Source: Deroplatys truncata (Eukaryota > Arthropoda > Insecta > Mantodea > Mantidae). From it: a DNA stretch of 64,000 nt. Location of the stretch: the NCBI GenBank assembly GCA_030765065.1, contig CM060983.1:51830067-51894066 (forward strand). The letters are read 5' to 3'. Made by a program: the position numbers and the translations under genes. This document shows positions 56,050-64,000 of the stretch, piece after piece; position 1 is the stretch's first letter; every line of letters starts with the position of its first letter. The notes below the pieces were generated by a model. It was not told the DNA's origin and searched no databases. It saw nothing but the letters and a program-made list of their open reading frames with translations.

Positions 56050-58815
56050 ATGTCTATTAACGTTTTCGGGCTGGATGAGAAGCATGAAGTGTATCCGATA
56101 AAGGTTGCTGATATTGAACTACCTGAACATCGCGACCTGCTACTATTGAATGATAGCAGTGGAAAACATCACTACGTGTATATAAAGAATTTTGAGAAAC
56201 TCGTTCGACGCCAGAAAACTAACCATAATGGACGGGTTTATACTTGTAAGCGCTGCTTTACACATTTTGATGACCAGAGCGGACGAAGTGGACAGGAAAA
56301 ACTACAAGAACATGCAGCCGTCTGTATTCAACATGGTGTTGCAAGGGTAGTTATGCCTACCAAGGAGAAATCAATTGTACAGTTTAAAAATGTTGAGAGG
56401 ATGCTGAAAGTACCTTATGTCATCTATGCTGATTTTGAGAGTATTCTCACTCCATGCCATACGTGTATACCCAATCCTGAAACTTCCTATACAACACCTT
56501 ATCAAGAGCACACACCAATGAGCTTCTGTGTTTACGTGAAACCTACATCCAGTGTTGAACATCTCGAAACTGATCTTCCTAAGCATCCCTATGTGTATCG
56601 TGGTGCTGATGCTGCTCAGAAGTTTATGCTGTACCTTACATCTCTTGCAAAAATGATTGGTAATATATACAAATCTGCTAAGCCTCTGAAACTTACGGAT
56701 CAACAGCAAAAGGATTTCGAGTCTTCTACGACATGCTACTTGTGTAGAAAACCCTTTACAGAAGAGAACTATAAAGTACGCGACCATGATCACATCAGCG
56801 GTGAATATCGTGGAAGTCTTCATAATGAATGTAATTTAGCCTGCAAAACACCTAAATATATACCAGTCTTCATGCATAACCTTAGCGGATATGACTCTCA
56901 TTTCATTGTTAAGGAGCTGGGTTGTACAAGTGAACGTGTGGAGGTAATTCCTAACTCTGAAGAAAGCTATATCTCATTCACCAAGTATGTAGGAGATATA
57001 AAGCTTCGATTTGTGGATAGCTTCCGATTCCTCAGTACAAGCTTGGATAAGTTGGTAAAAAATCTAACCTCGTATCCTGAAACGCTAAAGTACTTTGGAG
57101 AAGACAAATTGAAGTTGATGACCCGTAAGGGTGTATTTCCATATGATTTTGTTACGTCATGGGATGTCCTGAACGAGACCTGCTTGCCTCCTAAGGACTA
57201 CTTCTACAATAGATTAAATGAAGAAGAAATTACTGATGCTGACTACGATCATGCTAGAAATGTATGGGAGCTGTTTAATGTGAGAAACCTGGGAGAGTAC
57301 AGCGATCTCTACTTAACTTCGGATGTACTTCTTCTAGCTGACGTCTTTGAGACGTTCAGAGAGCAAACCCTTAAAACACACAAAGTCGATCCCGCCCATT
57401 ATTTTACCTCTCCAGGTCTAACATGGGACGCTATGTTACTGTATACTGGAATTAAGTTAGAGCTGTTACAAGATTATGATCAACTACTCATGGTGGAATC
57501 AGGTATAAGAGGAGGTTTATGCCAAGTTTCTCATCGGTATGCTGAGGCTAATAACACTTATATGGAGAAGTTTGATCCGACGAGACCAACCCAATTTATC
57601 ACATACGAGGACGCAAATAACCAATATGGGTGGGCAACGTGTCACGCCCTTCCTTTTGGTGGATTTCAGTGGGTGTCACCTGAAGAAATCAACTTAGAAA
57701 CACTACAAGAAGATGATCCTCATGGGTACATATTAGAAGTCGACATCGAGTATCCTGCAGAACTTCACGATCTACACAACGATCTACCTTTCCTGCCAGA
57801 GTGTATGAAACCATTGGAATCATCTACAAAGAAACTGATACCTCATCTTGGACCTCGAAAGAAGTATGTAGTGCATTACATGGCTTTGAAGCAAGCTCTT
57901 AGTCATGGACTACGACTAACAAAAATCCATCGTGTGCTACAATTCCGACAGTCTCAGTGGTTGAAACCTTATGTGGAATTTAACAACAGGCTACGACAAC
58001 AAGCTGCAAATGATTTCGAGAAGGATCTCTACAAGCTCTTTAACAACGCTATGTTTGGAAAAACTATGGAGAACCTGCGTAACCGTATGGATATACGACT
58101 GGTGACCAATGAAAAAACTCTAGAGAAGCTGATCGCCAAGCCTACGTTTATCGACAGGACGATATATGCTGATAATCTAGCTGCTGTACATATGGCCTCT
58201 CGTCAGATTGTATTCAACAAGCCTATATACATTGGTATGAGTGTGGTGGACATCTCCAAGACATTAATGTATAACTATCATTACGACGTTTTGTTGCCTT
58301 ATTATGGAGCTGAAAACCTGAAGCTTATGTATATGGACACTGATTCGTTCATTCATCGTGTAACAACTGAAGATGTGTACCAGGACAAGCTACGTTTTCT
58401 TGAGCATCTCGATACAGCTGATTACCCTGCCAACCATATATGTTACTCTACTCAGAACAAGAAGGTATTGGGAAAATTTAAAGATGAGGCTAATAGCAAA
58501 ATCATCCTACGCTTTGTTGGACTACGTCCTAAGATGTATGCCTTAGATATTCAAGGGTCAATGATAAAAAAGATTAAAGGTATAAAACGTAGCGCTATTA
58601 AGCAGTACATTTCGTTTGACAGCTATACAGACTGTCTTAAAACCAGTAAAATCATCAGAACACCTATGAATCTGATCCTATCACGAAAGCATGCCCTTGC
58701 TACAGTACAAGTGAATAAAATTGCATTGACTCCGTTTGATGATAAAAGAATTATTGCTGAGGACGGGATAACAACATATGCGTATGGACATTACGCCATT
58801 ACAAACAGTGCTTAA
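56050..58815 (+). CDS. POLB: Polinton DNA polymerase B, N-terminally truncated second copy
   Basis: 921 residues. From residue 8 on it is the mirror copy of the left enzyme's residues 192-1,105. The first seven residues (MSINVFG) come from spacer DNA. The two zinc-finger units are lost, but the endonuclease VII-like module (about 229-261), exonuclease motifs (D128/E130, N277/D282, Y421/D425) and polymerase motifs A (D521), B and C (D763, D765) are intact. One amino-acid difference was noticed: V733 against L917 in the left copy. The ATG at 56,050 is the first in frame. No TATA box like that of the left gene is seen. Whether a shortened protein is made is unknown. Confidence 0.85.
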   Translation: MSINVFGLDEKHEVYPIKVADIELPEHRDLLLLNDSSGKHHYVYIKNFEKLVRRQKTNHNGRVYTCKRCFTHFDDQSGRSGQEKLQEHAAVCIQHGVARVVMPTKEKSIVQFKNVERMLKVPYVIYADFESILTPCHTCIPNPETSYTTPYQEHTPMSFCVYVKPTSSVEHLETDLPKHPYVYRGADAAQKFMLYLTSLAKMIGNIYKSAKPLKLTDQQQKDFESSTTCYLCRKPFTEENYKVRDHDHISGEYRGSLHNECNLACKTPKYIPVFMHNLSGYDSHFIVKELGCTSERVEVIPNSEESYISFTKYVGDIKLRFVDSFRFLSTSLDKLVKNLTSYPETLKYFGEDKLKLMTRKGVFPYDFVTSWDVLNETCLPPKDYFYNRLNEEEITDADYDHARNVWELFNVRNLGEYSDLYLTSDVLLLADVFETFREQTLKTHKVDPAHYFTSPGLTWDAMLLYTGIKLELLQDYDQLLMVESGIRGGLCQVSHRYAEANNTYMEKFDPTRPTQFITYEDANNQYGWATCHALPFGGFQWVSPEEINLETLQEDDPHGYILEVDIEYPAELHDLHNDLPFLPECMKPLESSTKKLIPHLGPRKKYVVHYMALKQALSHGLRLTKIHRVLQFRQSQWLKPYVEFNNRLRQQAANDFEKDLYKLFNNAMFGKTMENLRNRMDIRLVTNEKTLEKLIAKPTFIDRTIYADNLAAVHMASRQIVFNKPIYIGMSVVDISKTLMYNYHYDVLLPYYGAENLKLMYMDTDSFIHRVTTEDVYQDKLRFLEHLDTADYPANHICYSTQNKKVLGKFKDEANSKIILRFVGLRPKMYALDIQGSMIKKIKGIKRSAIKQYISFDSYTDCLKTSKIIRTPMNLILSRKHALATVQVNKIALTPFDDKRIIAEDGITTYAYGHYAITNSA

Positions 58816-58829
58816 AAGAATGTAAGTTA

Positions 58830-60660
58830 AAGATAAAGATTTTCTAGTGAGTCTACAATCTTAAAAAAGAAGGTATCTGTGTGCTGTATATGCAGATAGC
58901 TGACGCCTGATGAAGAAAGAAGAAGATGGAAGGGAAGGTGGTAACCCTGCCATTAGGAGCAATCCTAGTGCTAGTCTCAAGCCTAGATAAAAGGGGAGAG
59001 ACATCTATAACGAACTAAAATAAAGGTATGTTGACGTAAAGCTTTTCAATTTGTGAACCAATATGCAGTTTATCCCTCTCCGCATCGTACAATAACTGTT
59101 TAACATATAATAAGTTTGTAAGATTTAGAAAAAAGTATATAAATTGTTATAACGTTGGATGAGAAAAGTTTTATAATCGAATTACTCTCTATATTACCAT
59201 GAGTACCTGTGATACTAGTTGAATTGCCTGTTAAAATGACTTAAATACCTGTGATACTACCCGAATCGTGTGAAATTACATTAAATAGCTCAGATACGAA
59301 TTCCTGCTCTAAATTAGTACGAGCACCTGTGATACTATCAGAATTGCCTATTAAAATGACTAAAATACCATTGATACAACCTGAATCAGCTGCATTTACC
59401 TTAAATAGCCGTGATACAAATCTCTGATCGAAATTATTACGAGCATCTGTGAAACTATGCTGATTATCCAAATACTTATGATATTACCTGAACTATCTGT
59501 AAAATACGAAACTAGGCTATAACCAACCCCTGGAACCTACCCTCCTGTAATGCTTGCTTAATTACTCTAAGCACCTATGTTACTTGAATTATCCTAAATA
59601 CCTACGATACCCTCTGAATTACCTTGAAATGTGAAACTATGCTATACCCAACCCTGGAATCTAGCCTCCTGTGATACTACCTGAATTAGCCTAAATACCT
59701 ACGATACTAGCTGAATTAGCTGTGAAATCATGCATAGCTATGATGCAGTTAGCCTCTGAAATCTAGCCTCCTGTGATACTAGCTGAATTAGCTTAAATGC
59801 TCACGATACTAGCTGAATTGGCTATGAAAATGATTTAAATACCTGTGATACTACCCGAATCATGTGAAATTACCTTAACTAGCTCTGATACGAATTCCTG
59901 CTCTAAATTAGCACGAGCACCTGTGATACTATCTGAATTACCTGTTAAAATGACTCAAATACCATTGATACAACCTGAATCATCTGCATTTACTTAAATA
60001 GCTGTGATACAAATCTCTGATCGAAATTATCAATAATATCTGTGAAGCTCTGTCGATTACCTCAAATACTTACGATATTACCTGAACTATCTGTGAAATA
60101 CGAAGCTAGGTTATAACCAACCCCTGGAACCTACCCTCCTGTAATGCTTGCTTAATTACTCTAAACACCTATGTTACTTGAATTATCCTAAATACCTACG
60201 ATACCCTCTGAATTACCTTGAAATATGAAACTATGCTATACCCAACCCTGGAATCTAGCCTCCTGTGATACTACCTGAATTAGCCTAAATACCTACGATA
60301 CTAGCTGAATTACCTGTGAAATCATGCATAGCTATGATGCAGTTAGCCTCTGGAATCTATCCTCCTGTGATACTAGATGAATTAGCCTAAATACATACGA
60401 TACTAGCTGAATTACCTGTGAAATACGACACTAAGCTATACCCAACCCTAGAATCTATCCTCTTGTGATACTAGCTGAATTAGCCTAAATACCTACGATA
60501 CTAGCTGAATTACCTGTGAAATCATGCAGAGCCATGATGCAGTTAGCCTCTGGAATCTATCCTCCTGTGATACTAGATGAATTAGCCTAAATACATACGA
60601 TACTAGCTGAATTACCTGTGAAATCATACACTGCTATGTTACAGCCAGCCTCTTGCAATA
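58830..60660. repeat. Post-polymerase region and compound minisatellite, right arm
   Basis: Inverted counterpart of 48,445-50,700. 58,816-59,200 is the single-copy 3' flank of the gene. From about 59,205 the modules gatactagctgaattacctg and taaatacctacgatacta repeat. The 200-bp unit with ctatacccaaccctagaatc appears once in the form that is triplicated on the left. Confidence 0.75.
59019..59024 (+). terminator. Poly(A) signal downstream of right polymerase
   Basis: AATAAA about 200 bp after the stop codon, mirror of 50,498-50,503. Confidence 0.4.
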
Positions 60661-60682
60661 CTAGCTGAATTACTTACCTGTT

Positions 60683-60940
60683 AGTGTGAGTGGCTTAGCT
60701 TTTCCCGTTGTAGGTCACCTTTTTCCCTTTATGGGTCACCTTTTTCCCTTTGGTGGTCACCTTTTTCCCTTTACTGGTCACCTTTTTCCCTTTACTGGCC
60801 ACCTTTTTCCCTTTGCTGGTCACCTTTTTCCCTTTGCTGGTCACATTTTTCCCTTTGCTGGTCACATTTTCCCTTTGTGGGTCACCTTTTTCCCTGAGCA
60901 GTCACCTTTTGCCCTGAACGAGTCACCTTTTCCCTGAATG
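60683..60940. repeat. 21-bp minisatellite, right arm
   Basis: About eleven units of ggtcacctttttccctttrc, mirror of 48,180-48,440. One unit differs between arms (tttgccctg versus the left form). Confidence 0.85.
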
Positions 60941-61011
60941 GGTTACGTGATGGGCATGTCTAGAACATTGACATGAAACATATTTTCATGAAGTTCTCGC
61001 TTAAAGTCGCT

Positions 61012-61607
61012 TTCAAGGTCTAGTATCTCCCTCCTATTCCATATCTCTCCTGTATATAATTCCATATTCCTACTGCTACACTACCTGTCTAGCCTACCGA
61101 CTCTCCTCGTTTTCCTATACTTCTCATATAAACCATACTCTACTCTCAACCACTGTCTAGTCTAGCACCTCTTCCCGTATCCCCTGCCTCTCATAAAGCG
61201 TATTCCCCCTCCTGCCCCCTGTCTAGCTGAGTATCTCCTTGGTTTCCTATCTAACATATATAAAATACATTCTACCTTCAACATCTGTCTATTCTAGCAT
61301 AGGATCTCTCCGTTTTCTCGTCTCCTTATAAACGTATACTCAACCTCCTTAGCTTAATACCTCTCCTCGTTTTCCTACACCTCTCATATAAAACGCCATA
61401 TTCTACCCTTCAAGTCCTGTTTAGTATACCATCTTTCCTTGTATTCCCTATCTCTCTCGTATAAAGCATATCCCTCCCTCCTTTAGCATCTGACTAGCCT
61501 AGCATCAGGCCTGGTATTCCCTATCTCGCCCATATAAACGTATTTTCCTCCTTGAACCGTCGCATCTACCCTCGTTTTCCCTATCCTTTCCCATATAAAC
61601 GCAAAAA
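61012..61607. repeat. Degenerate ~70-bp tandem repeats at right terminus
   Basis: Inverted counterpart of 47,515-48,110, with unit features ccctatctctctcrtataaa and ctgtctagcctagca. Confidence 0.75.
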
Positions 61608-61638
61608 AGTGTGCTCGATCTCTCTATATATACCTACT

Positions 61639-61644
61639 GATATA
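61639..61644. repeat. Target-site duplication, right copy (gatata)
   Basis: gatata immediately follows the terminal tacctact, identical to 47,478-47,483. Confidence 0.85.
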
Positions 61645-61699
61645 GAGGCAGAAGTCATTAACTTTTAGAATTAAATTGTATGAAACCATAACTGAAAAT

Positions 61700-62484
61700 T
61701 CTGATGTACTGCCCTCACATGACTTTCTCTACTCCTGTAAAAACTATTTTTATAAACGCTTATTCTCCATCTTCATGTTAATCGAGATAAACATTTGCAG
61801 AAACTGTCTTATTGCTAATTTTCTTGTATGTGTAAGGGGAATATGGTAGACTTTAAGCGATACTCAAATCTTTTAAGAGCTGATTGCTATGTGAAAAATT
61901 CCATTGTCTTTGTGTGTCCTGGACATAAAAATACTAATAACGAATTCTCATTTGAGAAAAAGTATAAGTATTGGAAAATCCAAACAAATAATATCTCGGA
62001 AATGGTTCACTACACAAAAACGTATAGGATATAAATTCTGTGTTTTAACGAGGTCTCTATTTCTTGTGTAGTAAAATTTTGTGTCTATCTTGTGGTTTAT
62101 CAGATATGCAAAAGCCATTTAGAAAGAAGAGGACTTTTGGGGACATTCCCAGAAAATTCAAGATATAATTTTATTTTTCATAAAAATATTTTAAATATAT
62201 GATATTTTAATAAAAATCGTTACTGCCATTTTTGAGAAAACCAAAATTTTCGAAAAATGTTCCATGTAAAGAGTAGTCACGGTGGGGGAATTTTCTTCAA
62301 AGTCTTAGTGTGGTATCTTTGAAAGATACTGCACTTAAATACCAAGTTTGACACTTAACCAACTTTTCGTTTTTTGAGTTATGCTATTCAAAAACACACA
62401 CATACACCATTTTCTAAAAGTGTTTTTATTCGGGGGGCCTCAAAACATGCATTTCCCTTGCTTACTATACGTAGTAGAGAGTAT
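61700..62484 (+). mobile_element. HINE-like repeat, near full-length copy
   Basis: It runs from tctgatgtactgccctcaca to tactatacgtagtagaga. A 68-codon frame inside (61,828-62,034) is repeat sequence, not a gene. Confidence 0.65.
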
Positions 62485-62699
62485 CGCGACCCCGGTGTAG
62501 ATTTAGACAATTTTAAAAAGGGTACTTTGGAATTGTAATTTTAAAAAGCATTTTTGTCATATGAATATTTACATATAAAGAACACAAAATGCAATTTTGT
62601 TTTCTTTTTCCCCTCCCTTGTTTTGGATTGAATGTCCCAATAGGTCAAGAAAATTTACGGGGTTTCTATTGAATACCACAACTGGCATCCCGTAGCTCC

Positions 62700-63175
62700 C
62701 ATGACCCGCCGTTTCTCCACTAGACAAGCTAATGATGCAAACATAATAAATGTGTTACACATACCTTTCGTTGTAAAAGGTGTTCGAAATGATGTCCTTC
62801 TGCGTCTGTACAAGCTCTGTTCTGTTTAACGCATCATTGAATACTAGATAAATGTTTGCAGACAAAGCATTGGGAAACGAACGCTGAATACTGACCTCTA
62901 ATTCATCTAAAGTATGAGGATTTGTTACACATTCCTCACAGATGACCGCGTTGATTTAGATCTGAAGAGCGAGCAGGCTGTCGAATGATTCTGTCATCAC
63001 AGGCAGAGGGGTTTTAGTGAGTAAACCATCAAGTTAGGGACGCACCGACGGTTGGTGGCGTTGGAATGTGGAAGTCAATGCGACCTTGCAGCGTTTTCTG
63101 TAAATAAACACGAACAGTTGCAGGCACAATACCCTGCTTCGACAGCAGGTTGATCAGGACTACGCAGTATCCAAA
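62700..63175 (-). pseudogene. DUF4817-type transposase, badly decayed C-terminal half
   Basis: Minus-strand reading in several frames gives SSKQGIVPATVRVYLQKTLQGR, a residual WPARSPDL-like RQPARSSDLN, TLDELEVSIQRSFPNAL and a final CTDAEGHHFEHLLQRK, the order expected for the second half of this transposase family. Stops and shifts are frequent. Confidence 0.5.
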
Positions 63176-63372
63176 GAAAACAACCTAGAAATGTCTAGCT
63201 ATTGGTAGTATGCACTAAAGTTACTTCATGATTTAATTACGTTATTGATGCACAAAAATCTCAGTTATGTTGTCTTTCCTGTTAAATCGTGATTTTTACA
63301 ATGCACAATAATACATTTTCGAAATACATTGCACATAAATAATATGTGATTAGCACGTAGGTAGTTGTTATA

Positions 63373-63848
63373 CAGGGTTATTCAAAAAGAAGGAACATAT
63401 TTTAAATATTCATTTTTAATGAATGGCAATAGATAGCAACACATACGACACATCATTGAATAGAGGAAAGTTCAAAGTTTTAAGCCCCCACTTATTAGTC
63501 CCATTCAGTGCCTACAGCGGCGCTGTGTTTGTTTACGAGAAAATGGCAACGCCACAGGAAAAGTCGTTTTGTGTGCTGCATATGCAAAGAGTGAATCCAT
63601 TGTTTCATTGCAGAGTGCATTTCGTTGTAAGTTCAACAAAGAGTCACCTCGTTATGAAAATGTTACAACTGATACAATAAATTCGTAGTAGACGGTCGTC
63701 CTCGCATAACAAATGGTGCTCATTTTGAACACATAAAATAAAATGTTGAACTTTCCTGTATTCAGTGATGTACCACATGTGTCGCTATCTATTGTCGTTC
63801 ATTAGAAATAACTGTTTCAAGCCTGTTTCTTCTTTTTGAATAACCCTG
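63373..63848 (+). mobile_element. DUF4817-type MITE (476 bp)
   Basis: The ends cagggttattcaaaaagaag and cttctttttgaataaccctg are perfect inverted repeats of about 20 bp, each flanked by TA (63,371-63,372 and 63,849-63,850). The interior keeps only the first ~50 codons of a transposase. Confidence 0.8.
63543..63690 (+). pseudogene. DUF4817-type transposase N-terminal fragment
   Basis: MATPQEKSFCVL is followed, after a one-base frame change, by YAKSESIVSLQSAFRCKFNKE, the first helices of the family's helix-turn-helix domain. Nothing of the catalytic domain remains. Confidence 0.65.
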
Positions 63849-64000
63849 TATTTTGAAATATTACGTTCCATATCCCTGTGTGAAAACAGAAAATAAAAAC
63901 TAAATATCAAACTTGCTTGAGATTCCCTGCCTCAGTAACACCTCCTTCCCTCATTTTACACATTTCTGCGTAACATGAACACTTCTCTAGAATACCTTTA

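Larger units (their letters stand above)
53453..56069. other. Single-copy spacer between the Polinton arms
   Basis: 2,617 bp: the first 191 codons and promoter of the left polymerase (53,453-54,200), an unassigned part (54,200-54,780), the 416-bp tandem repeat with T-arm-like motifs (about 54,780-55,800) and a hairpin (55,891-56,030). It has no capsid, integrase or ATPase sequence. Confidence 0.75.
47484..61638. mobile_element. Palindromic Maverick/Polinton derivative
   Basis: A 14,155-bp unit bounded by agtaggtatatatagagaga and its inverse, with perfect 6-bp target duplications. The whole element is an inverted repeat of 6.0- and 5.6-kb arms around a 2.6-kb spacer. Each arm contains a Polinton-type family B DNA polymerase and minisatellites. 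Standard Polintons are 15-20 kb, have terminal repeats of a few hundred bp to about 1 kb, one polymerase, an integrase, an ATPase, a protease and capsid genes; only the polymerase is present here. The presence of the duplication indicates integration in this palindromic form. An internal rearrangement after insertion or an assembly artefact are the alternatives. Confidence 0.9.
56070..61638. repeat. Right arm of the 6-kb inverted repeat
   Basis: It begins at ctggatgagaagcatgaagt, inside polymerase codon 192, and ends at the element terminus (tatatacctact). It is 400 bp shorter than the left arm, through fewer 200-bp repeat units. Scattered substitutions elsewhere (for example 56,069/53,453 and one in the 21-bp array) show it is a real diverged copy. 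Confidence 0.9.

Noticed and set aside
53453-56069. Functional tRNA genes in the Polinton spacer
   Set aside because: T-arm-like motifs are clear, but no matching A box, anticodon arm and acceptor stem were found together.
1-64000. Telomeric TTAGG arrays, rRNA genes or bacterial/mitochondrial insertions
   Set aside because: None seen when reading through the window.

Overview
The window is eukaryotic and looks like intergenic DNA from a large, transposon-rich arthropod genome. It is AT-rich and holds tRNA-derived SINEs, mariner and DUF4817-type transposons, LTRs, non-LTR retrotransposon fragments and a Maverick/Polinton. An insect is most likely; a cockroach/termite-like lineage is only a guess. 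I found no convincing host gene, and every recognisable coding sequence is transposon-derived.

The standout is a 14,155-bp Maverick/Polinton derivative at 47,484-61,638. It is flanked by a perfect 6-bp target-site duplication (gatata) and has the AGT...ACT termini expected of Polintons. It is not a normal Polinton: it is a giant palindrome. Two near-identical arms (5,969 and 5,569 bp) each carry a protein-primed family B DNA polymerase, terminal minisatellites and the element terminus. They flank a 2.6-kb single-copy spacer. No integrase, packaging ATPase, protease or capsid gene is present. The left polymerase is full length (1,105 aa). The right one lacks the N-terminal zinc-finger region but keeps every exonuclease and polymerase motif. 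The arms differ by 400 bp, which matches two extra copies of a 200-bp repeat in the left arm. The spacer holds a 416-bp tandem repeat with a tRNA T-arm-like motif about every 140 bp, and a 34-bp hairpin stem beside the right junction. The duplication at the ends implies that the palindrome itself was integrated, presumably by an integrase acting in trans.

The remaining ~50 kb is a nest of decayed mobile elements. (1) One abundant repeat family (full copies 0.8-0.9 kb) has inverted ACTTTCTCTAC/GTAGAGAAAGT motifs near its ends, a microsatellite at a fixed internal site and no clear target duplication. It resembles Helentron-associated (HINE-like) elements, and at least one copy sits inside another. 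(2) There are mariner copies at 6,343-7,070, 15,432-17,460 and 39,073-40,339. (3) DUF4817-type Tc1/mariner-superfamily elements lie near 10.6, 17.5, 29.2, 35.5, 42.0, 62.8 and 63.4 kb, several of them internally deleted into MITEs that keep both transposase ends. (4) LTR-like units are at 7,664, 16,071, 11,966 and 43,103, with a same-strand pair at 33.1 and 37.1 kb. (5) SINEs fall into at least four families. (6) Non-LTR fragments lie at 5.1-6.3, 35.0-35.5 and 41.6 kb.
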